From contig JAJZTO010000059.1 in NCBI GenBank assembly GCA_021848865.1, positions 1 to 10,544 on the forward strand: DNA of 10,544 nucleotides, read 5' to 3'. This document shows positions 1-8,450 of the stretch, piece after piece; position 1 is the first letter of the stretch; every line of letters starts with the position of its first letter. This DNA is from Myxococcales bacterium. GTDB taxonomy: Bacteria > Myxococcota > Myxococcia > Myxococcales > Anaeromyxobacteraceae. The position numbers were made by a program, and so were the translations under genes. Below the pieces are notes generated by a model, which made no database searches, was not told where the DNA came from, and saw nothing but the letters and a program-made list of their open reading frames with translations.

Positions 1-37
1 ACACGGGGACGGCCGCGACGACGACGGCCCCGGCCAC
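1..37 (-). CDS. 5' end of an unidentified gene leaving the window
   Basis: A GTG codon at 37-35 (minus strand) is preceded by GGAG with a 7-base spacer, and the 12 codons that follow are open and end in G or C. They read M-A-G-A-V-V-V-A-A-V-P-V, a hydrophobic start that could be a signal peptide or first membrane segment. The gene would lie 54 bases downstream of the response regulator stop, on the same strand, so the two may be co-transcribed. Twelve codons are too few to name a product. A membrane sensor or other envelope protein is possible, but this is only inference from the hydrophobic start. Confidence 0.35.
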   Translation of the reverse strand, partial: MAGAVVVAAVPV

Positions 38-91
38 CGCTGAGCTCCGGCGGGGCGGGCGCCCGGGAGCGGGGGAGGGCGGCGCGAGCCG

Positions 92-1450
<1,359 letters not shown>

Positions 1451-1456
1451 GCCCCG

Positions 1457-1462
1457 ATGGTA
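1457..1462 (-). promoter_or_regulatory. Candidate -10 element of the response regulator
   Basis: TACCAT on the minus strand matches four of six positions of TATAAT and ends 6 bases before the GTG at 1450. That spacing puts the expected transcription start at the start codon itself, so the mRNA would be leaderless. No good -35 hexamer sits 15-19 bases upstream. The call depends on 1450 being the true start. Confidence 0.35.
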
Positions 1463-1479
1463 GCCGGGAAGGTTTTCCA

Positions 1480-1510
1480 TTGACACCGGTTCAGGCGGGA
1501 GGGACATACG
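1480..1510 (+). promoter_or_regulatory. Candidate sigma-70 promoter of the Pal-like gene
   Basis: A perfect TTGACA lies at 1480-1485. The -10 is weak: GACATA after 17 bases (1503-1508) or CATACG after 19 bases (1505-1510). Transcription from here would give a leader of roughly 45 bases that includes the strong Shine-Dalgarno sequence at 1546-1551. The site lies in the 108-base divergent region between the response regulator and the Pal-like gene. That region (1451-1558) holds nothing else I can name. Confidence 0.45.
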
Positions 1511-1558
1511 ACAGACTCCATCTCTACCCCCTCGCCCCCCCAACCGGAGGACCTACTC

Positions 1559-2263
1559 ATGCGTCGTGCATTGCTCCTCGTCTCGTCACTCGCCGTGTTC
1601 GGCTTCGCCGCCTGCTCGCCCAGCCTGAAGCCGGGCGAGTGCAAGACCAGCGACAACTGCAAGGACCAGGTCGGCTACGGGAAGGTCTGCGTCCAGGGAC
1701 AGTGCCAGGAGTGCGGCCAGGACACCGACTGCAAGGCCGGCTTCGTCTGCAAGGCCAACAAGTGCGAGCCGCGCCCGGAGTGCGAGGGGCCCGCCGACTG
1801 CGCCGCCGGCAAGACCTGCCAGGCCGGCAAGTGCGTCGCCGCCGCGCCGGACGAGTGCGGCCCGGCTCGGGCCTGCGGCGCCAACCAGGAGTGCATGGGC
1901 GGCCGCTGCGTGGCCAAGGCGGCGCCGGTCTCCGGCCCGTGTGACCAGCTCCAGAGCGTCTACTTCGGGTTCGACGAGTCCACCCTCAGCGCCGACGCCC
2001 GCGCGGCGCTGGAGGCGGACGCGAAGTGCGTCAAGGAGAAGGGCGGCAAGCTCCGCGTCGAGGGCAACTGCGACGAGCGCGGCACCGCCGAGTACAACAT
2101 GCACCTCGGCCAGCGGCGCGCCGACGCCGTGAAGAAGTACCTCGGCGGGCTCGGCCTCGCGGCCCACGACATCGCCACGGTGAGCTTCGGCAAGGAGAAG
2201 CCGATCTGCACCGAGGCCACCGAGGAGTGCTGGGCCAAGAACCGCCGCGCCGATCTCAAGTAG
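1559..2263 (+). CDS. pal: Pal-like peptidoglycan-associated lipoprotein with four Cys-rich repeats
   Basis: Predicted outer-membrane lipoprotein whose C-terminal OmpA-like domain binds peptidoglycan, the role of Pal in the Tol-Pal system. Of 234 residues, 1-18 form a lipoprotein signal peptide ending FGFAAC, with C19 lipidated and S20 at +2 (no inner-membrane retention Asp). Residues 28-117 are four four-cysteine units: C28/34/44/49, C52/58/64/69, C75/81/87/92 and C100/106/112/117; the last three all have C-x5-C-x5-C-x4-C spacing. The OmpA/Pal domain (about 128-234) carries the signature EGNCDERGT with D172, then LGQRRADAV with R187, the residues that contact meso-diaminopimelate in the family. 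It adds five more cysteines, including C217 and C224. Pal from E. coli has no such cysteine region. GGAGGA at 1546-1551 with a 7-base spacer supports the ATG. The CpoB-like gene follows after 11 bases, so they are probably one operon. tolQRA and tolB are not in the window. Confidence 0.88.
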   Translation: MRRALLLVSSLAVFGFAACSPSLKPGECKTSDNCKDQVGYGKVCVQGQCQECGQDTDCKAGFVCKANKCEPRPECEGPADCAAGKTCQAGKCVAAAPDECGPARACGANQECMGGRCVAKAAPVSGPCDQLQSVYFGFDESTLSADARAALEADAKCVKEKGGKLRVEGNCDERGTAEYNMHLGQRRADAVKKYLGGLGLAAHDIATVSFGKEKPICTEATEECWAKNRRADLK

Positions 2264-2274
2264 GCCGGCCCCTC

Positions 2275-3135
2275 GTGAAGCGCGCCGCGCTCCTCCTCCT
2301 GCCGCTGTCGACGGCGGCATGCTGGGTCCCCATCGAGCGGGGGCGGCAGATGGAGGAGCGCATCGCGCGCGTCGAGGACGAGAACCAGCTGGCGGTGAGG
2401 CAGCTGGAGGAGCAGCGCGGCGTCCTGCGCGACCGGGTGGCCGAGGCGGACAAGAAGATCGCCGAGGTCCAGCGGAAGCTGGACGAGCTGAACTCCGCGG
2501 CGCGGCGCACCGGCGCCGACCTGGCGGTGGAGGTGGACAAGCTGCGCGACGAGGTGGCGCGGCTGCGCGGCGCCACCGAGGAGGACCAGCACCGGGTCCA
2601 GGCCCTGGCCCAGGCGCTGGACAAGCTGCGCGACGACGTGGACGGGCGCTTCGCGGCGCTGAAGGGCGCCGGGGCCCTGGAGGAGTACGAGGCCCGCCGC
2701 AAGATCGGCAAGCTCCAGCTCCCCACCGACAAGGCCGCCTTCTTCCAGCTGGCGCAGGCCCAGGAGAAGGCGGGCGAGGCGGTGGTGGCGCGGCTCCTGT
2801 ACGAGGACTTCGTCAAGCGCTGGCCCTCCGACCCGCGCGCCGCCGACGCCTGGTTCCGGGTCGGCGAGCTGCAGTACGGCGCCGGCCGTCACCGGGAGGC
2901 CATCCTGGCCTACGGCAAGGTGGCGGAGGGCTTCCCGCGGTCGGACAAGGTCCCCGACGCCATGCTGCGCACCGGCGAGTCGATGCTGGCGCTGGGCCTC
3001 CCGGGCGACGCCAAGGGCATCTTCGAGGAGGTGGTGCGCCGCTTCCCGAAGACCACCGCGGCGAAGAAGGCGCGGCAGCGGATCGCCGACCTGGCGCCGA
3101 AGAGGAAGGGCAAGGCCCCTCCCCGGAAGAAGTGA
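2275..3135 (+). CDS. cpoB: CpoB/YbgF-like Tol-Pal accessory lipoprotein with coiled coil and TPRs
   Basis: Predicted envelope protein of the YbgF/CpoB family, which links the Tol-Pal machine to peptidoglycan synthesis at division in E. coli. The GTG at 2275 gives 286 residues. Residues 1-15 form a short lipoprotein signal ending LSTAAC, so C16 should be lipidated; E. coli CpoB is a soluble periplasmic protein, so the anchor is a difference. A charged heptad-rich stretch (about 20-130) should form a coiled coil like the YbgF trimerisation segment. Residues about 150-270 hold three TPR-like units with the YbgF pattern (FQLAQAQEKAG, AWFRVGELQYGAG, AMLRTGESMLALG). The tail is lysine- and proline-rich. 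There is no good Shine-Dalgarno sequence; the start is 11 bases after the Pal-like stop, which suggests translational coupling. An in-frame opening reaches further upstream, but it overlaps the Pal-like gene and would lose the signal peptide. Confidence 0.85.
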   Translation: MKRAALLLLPLSTAACWVPIERGRQMEERIARVEDENQLAVRQLEEQRGVLRDRVAEADKKIAEVQRKLDELNSAARRTGADLAVEVDKLRDEVARLRGATEEDQHRVQALAQALDKLRDDVDGRFAALKGAGALEEYEARRKIGKLQLPTDKAAFFQLAQAQEKAGEAVVARLLYEDFVKRWPSDPRAADAWFRVGELQYGAGRHREAILAYGKVAEGFPRSDKVPDAMLRTGESMLALGLPGDAKGIFEEVVRRFPKTTAAKKARQRIADLAPKRKGKAPPRKK

Positions 3136-3146
3136 CACGCGGCGGG

Positions 3147-3166
3147 CGCCCCCCCTGGGGGGGGCG
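3147..3166 (+). terminator. GC-rich hairpin after the pal-cpoB pair
   Basis: CGCCCCCC (3147-3154) and GGGGGGCG (3159-3166) form a perfect 8-bp stem with a CTGG loop, 12 bases after the cpoB-like stop. No T run follows, so it is not a classic intrinsic terminator. It may stabilise the 3' end or weaken read-through into the MshEN gene. Confidence 0.4.
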
Positions 3167-3216
3167 ACGCGCTGGCCCACGTTGACTCCGGAGGTGTCAT
3201 CCCGGAGCATGTTGGC

Positions 3217-3221
3217 GGAGG
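3217..3221 (+). promoter_or_regulatory. Shine-Dalgarno sequence that fixes the MshEN gene start
   Basis: GGAGG with an 8-base spacer to the ATG at 3230. In-frame ATG codons upstream (for example 3209) would add residues with no family similarity, and the GGAGG nearest to 3209 (3190-3194) is 14 bases away. This favours 3230. A TTGACT at 3182-3187 is a possible -35 but has no convincing -10 partner. Confidence 0.55.
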
Positions 3222-3229
3222 GTGTGGTC

Positions 3230-3757
3230 ATGCCCCGCACGCCCATCGGCAAGCTCCTGCTGGACGCCGGCCGGATCAACGAGACCCAGCTGCGCAGCGC
3301 GCTCACGCACCAGGAGCGCTGGCGCAGCCGCCTCGGCGAGTCGCTGGTCGCGCTCGGCTACCTGCCGGAGCAGGCGGTGATGGAGGTGCTGGCCCGCCAG
3401 TTCGACCTTCCCTACGTCGAGATCGGCGACCGCGACGTGCCGCCCGCGGTGCTCCGCCTGGTCCCGGAGTCCCTCCTCCGCGCGCGCCACGTCTTCCCGC
3501 TGGCCCTCCTCCACGGCCACGCGCAGGAGGGGGCGCTGCTGCTGGCGGTGACCGATCCCACCGACCTGGCGACGCAGGACGAGGTGGCCTTCGCGAGCGG
3601 GGTGGCCGTGAAGCCGGTGCTGGCCAGCCGCCGCGACGTGGACCGGGCCCTGGACCGGCACTTCGAGGGGTTGAAGGACCGGCTCCCCCGCGCCCTGGAC
3701 CTGCCGGACGACCCCGGGCCGATGCAGATCGTCGCCCGCGGCCACCAGCGCAACTGA
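3230..3757 (+). CDS. Stand-alone MshEN / T2SSE N-terminal domain protein
   Basis: A 175-residue protein consisting almost only of the domain that normally precedes the ATPase in GspE/PilB-type proteins; I see no Walker motifs. In proteins such as MshE this domain binds c-di-GMP through two 24-residue motifs. Both are visible here: the first (about 5-28) has G7, L10, L11, G14 and Q28; the second (34-57) begins RLGESLVALG and has R34, G36, L39, V40, G43, L54 and Q57, as in the consensus. The first motif has P-I where the second has R-L, so its ligand contact may be altered. Residues about 105-141 (LLAVTDPTDLATQDEVAF and after) match the second half of the T2SSE N domain. The tail after 150 is acidic and proline-rich. 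The cytoplasmic role is unknown: it could be a c-di-GMP effector or adaptor for motility or secretion. It ends 8 bases from the convergent FHA regulator stop. Confidence 0.8.
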   Translation: MPRTPIGKLLLDAGRINETQLRSALTHQERWRSRLGESLVALGYLPEQAVMEVLARQFDLPYVEIGDRDVPPAVLRLVPESLLRARHVFPLALLHGHAQEGALLLAVTDPTDLATQDEVAFASGVAVKPVLASRRDVDRALDRHFEGLKDRLPRALDLPDDPGPMQIVARGHQRN

Positions 3758-3765
3758 GGCGGGTC

Positions 3766-5424
<1,659 letters not shown>

Positions 5425-5432
5425 GGACGGGG

Positions 5433-5461
5433 AGTGTAGCCGAACCGCTGCCCCGGGTGAA
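5433..5461 (-). promoter_or_regulatory. Candidate promoter of the FHA regulator
   Basis: On the minus strand TTCACC (5461-5456) and TACACT (5438-5433) each match four of six consensus positions and are 17 bases apart. The -10 ends 8 bases before the ATG at 5424, so the transcript would be leaderless or have a leader of one or two bases. This fits the missing Shine-Dalgarno sequence. Confidence 0.4.
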
Positions 5462-5462
5462 G

Positions 5463-5495
5463 ATCACCAGGGGTGCACCGCGTACCCAAGGTGAT
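5463..5495. repeat. 33-base inverted repeat upstream of the FHA regulator promoter
   Basis: ATCACC (5463-5468) and GGTGAT (5490-5495) are perfect inverted arms. After a 2x2 mismatch an inner stem follows (5471-5476 with 5482-5487), paired except for one position. GGTGCACC at 5472-5479 is itself an 8-base palindrome. The element sits directly upstream of the predicted -35, between the TPR stop and the FHA regulator start. It could be an operator, or a hairpin at the end of the TPR transcript; no T run follows on the minus strand. Confidence 0.45.
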
Positions 5496-5504
5496 GGACG
5501 CGGG

Positions 5505-6326
5505 TCAGGCGCGCGCCAGCTCCTCGAACTCCGGGCGCCCCTTCAGGCCGTCGAAGGTCGGGTCCTCGGCCAGCCAGCCCCGCACCCGGGCCGGGTCCCC
5601 GGACAGCGCCCGCCGCAGCGCCGCCAGGGCCTCCTCGGGCCGCCCCCACTGCGCGTAGAGCGCCGAGGCGTTGTAGTTCAGGAGGACGTCGTCGGGCTGC
5701 AGCTCCCGGCCGCGCGCGTAGGCCCGCTCCGCCTCGGCGTAGAAGCCCTTCTGCGCGTAGCAGATGCCCAGGTCGAGGTGGGCCTCGAAGTCGTCCGGCT
5801 CCAGCCGGACCACCTCCTTGAGGTGGCCGATGGCGGCGCGGTAGTCCCCCTGGTCCATGAGCAGCGCCGCCAGCTCGTGGCGGGCGTAGCCGTCGGCCGG
5901 CTCCAGCCGCACCGCCGCCTCCAGCTCGCGCCGCGCCTCGTCCGGCTTGTCCTGGTCGGCCAGCGCCAGCCCGAGGTTCAGGTGGGCGTCCGGGTACTCG
6001 GGATCCAGGGCGATCGACTCCCGGAACTCCTCCACCGCCATCTCCGGCCCGTGGGTGGAGAGGAAGCTGGCGAGGTTGTAGTGGGCGGTGGCGCTCTCCG
6101 GCTCGAGCCGCAGGGCGGTGAGCACCTCGGAGAGGGCGTCGCGCCAGCGCCGCTTCTCCGCCCAGACGGTGGCCAGGTTGTCGTGGGCGTGGGCGGAGGC
6201 CGGGTCGAGCTCGATGGCCCGCTGGAACTCGCGGGCCGCCTCGTCCAGCCAGCCGCGGTCGGCCAGCTCGATCCCGCGGGCGTTGTGCTCGTCGGAGGCG
6301 CCGCGCGAGTCCCGGTCCCGGTCCAC
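5505..6326 (-). CDS. Tetratricopeptide repeat protein
   Basis: A 273-residue protein made almost wholly of about seven TPR units between residues 12 and 246, with the usual pattern of G/A-Y/L, A and a D/E-P turn (IELDPASAHA, IALDPEYPDA, VRLEPDDFEA). TPR arrays are protein-binding scaffolds. There is no signal peptide or membrane segment, so it should be cytosolic. The C-terminal stretch (about 250-270, DPTFDGLKGRPEFEELA) resembles the capping motif often found after the last TPR in bacterial proteins. The GTG at 6326 is the first start after an in-frame TAG four codons upstream. A GGAG is 12 bases away, too far for ideal use, while TAGACT ends 6 bases before the GTG. It is followed by the FHA regulator after 80 bases, which may mean co-transcription. 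The partner protein is unknown. Confidence 0.85.
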   Translation of the reverse strand: MDRDRDSRGASDEHNARGIELADRGWLDEAAREFQRAIELDPASAHAHDNLATVWAEKRRWRDALSEVLTALRLEPESATAHYNLASFLSTHGPEMAVEEFRESIALDPEYPDAHLNLGLALADQDKPDEARRELEAAVRLEPADGYARHELAALLMDQGDYRAAIGHLKEVVRLEPDDFEAHLDLGICYAQKGFYAEAERAYARGRELQPDDVLLNYNASALYAQWGRPEEALAALRRALSGDPARVRGWLAEDPTFDGLKGRPEFEELARA

Positions 6327-6332
6327 GGTCCG

Positions 6333-6338
6333 AGTCTA
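6333..6338 (-). promoter_or_regulatory. Candidate -10 element of the TPR gene
   Basis: TAGACT on the minus strand matches four of six positions of TATAAT and ends exactly 6 bases before the GTG at 6326, as expected for a leaderless transcript. I found no recognisable -35 at 15-19 bases upstream. Confidence 0.35.
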
Positions 6339-6371
6339 CTCCGGGGGCGGCGGGCGCGCCGCCCTCCGGCG

Positions 6372-6401
6372 TTGACGCCGCCGCGCCGAAGCGGGCATTC
6401 T
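6372..6401 (+). promoter_or_regulatory. Candidate promoter of the homoserine kinase gene
   Basis: TTGACG at 6372-6377 and CATTCT at 6396-6401, 18 bases apart. The -10 is weak (three of six). It ends 12 bases before the ATG at 6414, giving a leader of about six bases without a Shine-Dalgarno sequence. It lies in the 87-base divergent region shared with the TPR gene. Confidence 0.4.
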
Positions 6402-6413
6402 CGCTCGCCCCCG

Positions 6414-7382
6414 ATGGCCCTCTACACGCCGCTGTCCGACGCCGAGCTCGCCGACCTGGCCGGGGCCTTCGGCCTGCCGGCCCCGGAGCGGGCGCTGCCC
6501 GAGCCCAAGGGCAGCGTCAACACCAACTACCACCTCTGGGCCGGCGGGGGCCGCTGGTTCCTGCGGCTCAACGAGGGGAAGAGCGCCGAGGAGGTGGGCT
6601 TCGAGGCGCGGGTGCTGCGCTTCCTCGAGGCCCAGGGCTTTCCCTCGGCGCGGCTGGTCCCGGCGCGCGACGGGCGGCCCTTCGCGGTGGCCCGCGGGCG
6701 GCCGGCGATGCTCTTCGCCTTCGTCGCCGGCGAGGAGCTGGAGCGGGCCGACGTCGGCCCGGCCCACTGCCGGGCGGTGGGGGCGCAGCTGGGGCGGCTC
6801 CACGCCCTGGCCGGCCGCTTCGACGCCTCGCGCCCCAACCCCTACGGCTGGGGCCGGGTGGAGGCCTGGGTGCGCGAGCTGCTGCCGGACGGGGGCGGCG
6901 ACGCCGAGGTCCGGCCCTGGGTGCCGCTGCTGCAGGACGAGCTGGCGCGCGCCCGGCGGCTCCCCGAGGCGCCGCGCGGCCTGTGCCACGGCGACCTGTT
7001 CATCGACAACGTCCTCTGGTCCGGCGAGCGGGTGGCGGCGCTGCTCGACTGGGAGATGAGCTGCGTGGAGGCGTTCGCCTACGATCTGGCGGTGGCGCTG
7101 CTCGCCTGGTGCTACGGCAGCCGCTTCGAGCCGGAGCTGGCCGCCGCGCTGGTGGAGGGCTACCGCGGCGAGCGGGAGCTGGACCAGGCCACCGCCGACG
7201 CGCTCTACCCCTTCGCCCGCTACGCGGCGCTGCGCTACACCGCGAGCCGCATCCACGCCTTCCACCTCGCCGAGCTGGGGGCCGACCGCCTGGCCTGGAA
7301 GGACTGGACCCGCTACCGCGACCGGCTCCAGGCGCTGCGGGAGCTGGGCGAGCCGGCCTTCCGGGCCCTGGCCGGCGTGTGA
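6414..7382 (+). CDS. thrB: Homoserine kinase, APH-fold (ThrB type II)
   Basis: Predicted to phosphorylate the hydroxyl of L-homoserine with ATP, giving O-phosphohomoserine on the route to threonine. Its 322 residues are the usual length of the Pseudomonas-type ThrB, which has the aminoglycoside-phosphotransferase fold and is unrelated to the GHMP kinase ThrB of E. coli. The N-terminus MALYTPLSD resembles the family start; the N-lobe has KGSVNTNYHL (32-41), similar to the G-x-x-N-x-N segment of that family. The catalytic loop is HGDLFIDNVL (192-201), with D194 as base and N199 as metal ligand; the second metal site is D212 in LLDWE. Downstream helices (AYDLAVALLAWCYG and after) also fit. The family overlaps in sequence with choline and other small-molecule kinases, so the substrate is inferred from overall likeness. 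No other threonine gene is adjacent. There is no Shine-Dalgarno sequence. Confidence 0.82.
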   Translation: MALYTPLSDAELADLAGAFGLPAPERALPEPKGSVNTNYHLWAGGGRWFLRLNEGKSAEEVGFEARVLRFLEAQGFPSARLVPARDGRPFAVARGRPAMLFAFVAGEELERADVGPAHCRAVGAQLGRLHALAGRFDASRPNPYGWGRVEAWVRELLPDGGGDAEVRPWVPLLQDELARARRLPEAPRGLCHGDLFIDNVLWSGERVAALLDWEMSCVEAFAYDLAVALLAWCYGSRFEPELAAALVEGYRGERELDQATADALYPFARYAALRYTASRIHAFHLAELGADRLAWKDWTRYRDRLQALRELGEPAFRALAGV

Positions 7383-7383
7383 G

Positions 7384-7411
7384 CGCCGGGCCCGATCGGG
7401 CGGACCCGGCG
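7384..7411. terminator. First hairpin between the convergent thrB and lipoprotein genes
   Basis: CGCCGGG (7384-7390) and CCCGGCG (7405-7411) form a 7-bp stem. Within the same stretch GCCCGATCGGGC (7390-7401) is a perfect 12-base palindrome, so alternative folds compete. It begins just after the thrB stop. No T run follows. Confidence 0.35.
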
Positions 7412-7428
7412 GCCCGCGAGGGGCCGCC
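7408..7428. terminator. Second, stronger hairpin between the convergent genes
   Basis: GGCGGCCC (7408-7415) and GGGCCGCC (7421-7428) form a perfect 8-bp stem with a GCGAG loop. It is placed to act on both convergent transcripts, ending 4 bases before the lipoprotein stop codon, but has no T tract on either side. It overlaps the 3' arm of the first hairpin, so only one of the two can form fully. Confidence 0.45.
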
Positions 7429-7431
7429 CCG

Positions 7432-7905
7432 CTACAGGCCCGAGAGGATCTTCCAGGCGCCCTGCTCGCGGACCAGCCGGATGCGGCTCACGTCGGCCTG
7501 GGCGCGGGGCACCTCGCCCGCCCGGGTGGCGACGTGGTAGCGGGCGTCGTAGCGCACGTAGGCCTGGGCCTTGTCGCCGTCCACCTGGATGTCGGTGACG
7601 CGCAGGTCCATCCGGACGCTGTCGATCCGCGCGAAGTCCTGCGGGAGCACCCGGGCCAGCGCCGCGTAGTCCAGGTCGTCGGCGGGGTCGGGCGTGGCCG
7701 CGTCGTCGTAGTAGCGCGGCGAGACCAGCGCCAGCACGGCGGCCGCGTCCCGCCGCTCGCAGGCCTGCTGGTACTGCTCCAGGACCTTGGCGATGGCGCG
7801 GGTGTCGCCGTTGTCGGGGATCTGGGTGCCGGGGATGAGGCGCGGGGCGCAGGCCGCGAGCGAGGTGGCCGCGGCGGCGAGGACCAGCAGGCGGGGCGCG
7901 TTCAT
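7432..7905 (-). CDS. Small lipoprotein with NTF2-like (SnoaL/DUF4440-type) domain
   Basis: A 157-residue predicted lipoprotein of unknown function. The ATG at 7905 gives the signal peptide, hydrophobic from about residue 6 and ending LAAC, with C19 lipidated and A20 at +2. Residues about 37-157 have the order of an NTF2-like cone: an amphipathic helix (IAKVLEQYQQACERRDA), a short SPRYYDD segment, then beta strands (MDLRVTDIQVDGDKAQAYVRY) and a final strand RIRLVREQGAWKILSGL. The last motif is typical of SnoaL/DUF4440-type proteins. No catalytic residues can be assigned. A GTG six codons upstream is possible but would lengthen the signal peptide oddly; AGG 7 bases before the ATG is a weak ribosome site. 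It converges on thrB and is divergent from the gene at 7995. Confidence 0.72.
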   Translation of the reverse strand: MNAPRLLVLAAAATSLAACAPRLIPGTQIPDNGDTRAIAKVLEQYQQACERRDAAAVLALVSPRYYDDAATPDPADDLDYAALARVLPQDFARIDSVRMDLRVTDIQVDGDKAQAYVRYDARYHVATRAGEVPRAQADVSRIRLVREQGAWKILSGL

Positions 7906-7955
7906 GGCCACCTGGCAAACCACGCCCCCGGGCCCGCCGTCAACCGGCGGCGCGC

Positions 7956-7985
7956 TTGCCGCCGCGCCGGCCCCGGCGCTAGCGT
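7956..7985 (+). promoter_or_regulatory. Candidate promoter of the gene at 7995
   Basis: TTGCCG (7956-7961) and TAGCGT (7980-7985) are 18 bases apart and match four and three consensus positions. The -10 ends 9 bases before the ATG, so the leader would be only two or three bases. A GGCGGC/GCCGCC inverted repeat (7946-7951 and 7958-7963) overlaps the -35 region. Confidence 0.3.
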
Positions 7986-7994
7986 CGGGGCGCC

Positions 7995-8450
7995 ATGGGT
8001 GGACCGACCTTCGAGGCGCTGAAGGGCTTCCTGGAGGGGGCCGAGGCGGCCCGCCGCGCCGCCCGGCCGCTGTCGCCCGCCGCCGAGGTCGGGCTCCGGC
8101 TCGACGGCGCCCCGGCCCGGTTCCAGGCGGTGGAGGGGCGGCCCGCCGTCCTCGACGAGCCGCCCCGCGACCCGGACTTCACCCTGGACCTGCCGCCCGC
8201 CGCCGTGGCCCGGCTGGCGGCGCTGCCCCCCGCCGACGTGGGGGCCCTGGGCGTCGCCTTCTTCGAGCTGGTGCTGTCGCGCGATCCGGCGGTGCGCGTC
8301 GGCGTCCGGCTGCACGCCTCGACGCCGCGGCTCATCTCCCACGGCTGGCTGGGGGTGCTGGCGCAGGGGGGGCTGCAGGTGGGGCTCTACCTCCTGAAGA
8401 AGGGGGCGGCGAACCCGAGGGCGGCGATCGACCGGCTGCGGGGGAGGTAG
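7995..8450 (+). CDS. Hypothetical protein, possibly distantly SCP2-like
   Basis: A 151-residue protein that I do not recognise with certainty. It has no signal peptide or clear membrane segment, though about 122-137 (LGVLAQGGLQVGLYLLKKG) is fairly hydrophobic. The order of elements (LRLDGAPARFQAVEG, then DFTLDLPPAAVARLAAL, then a strand VGVRLHAST) weakly recalls the SCP2 sterol-transfer fold, where a ligand pocket is made by a sheet and helices. This is a shape impression, not a family match. Only a weak GGGG lies before the ATG. Its last 119 bases overlap the end of the convergent membrane peptidase gene. Codon use stays GC-ending throughout and the protein is well mixed in composition, which supports it being real. 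Confidence 0.6.
   Translation: MGGPTFEALKGFLEGAEAARRAARPLSPAAEVGLRLDGAPARFQAVEGRPAVLDEPPRDPDFTLDLPPAAVARLAALPPADVGALGVAFFELVLSRDPAVRVGVRLHASTPRLISHGWLGVLAQGGLQVGLYLLKKGAANPRAAIDRLRGR

Noticed and set aside
3182..3213. Full promoter for the MshEN gene (TTGACT 3182 with CATGTT 3208)
   Set aside because: The spacer would be 20 bases and the implied start would trim or remove the Shine-Dalgarno sequence; only the -35-like hexamer is noted.
5457..6413. Plus-strand open frame running into thrB as an N-terminal extension
   Set aside because: It is antisense to the TPR gene; known thrB proteins start at MALYTPLSD, and an intergenic region with a TTGACG element lies in between.
7914..7929. Sigma-54-like sequence on the minus strand (GGGGGC then TTTGC) before the lipoprotein gene
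   Set aside because: The -24 half is poor (no TGGCAC) and the implied transcription start would fall inside the start codon at 7905.
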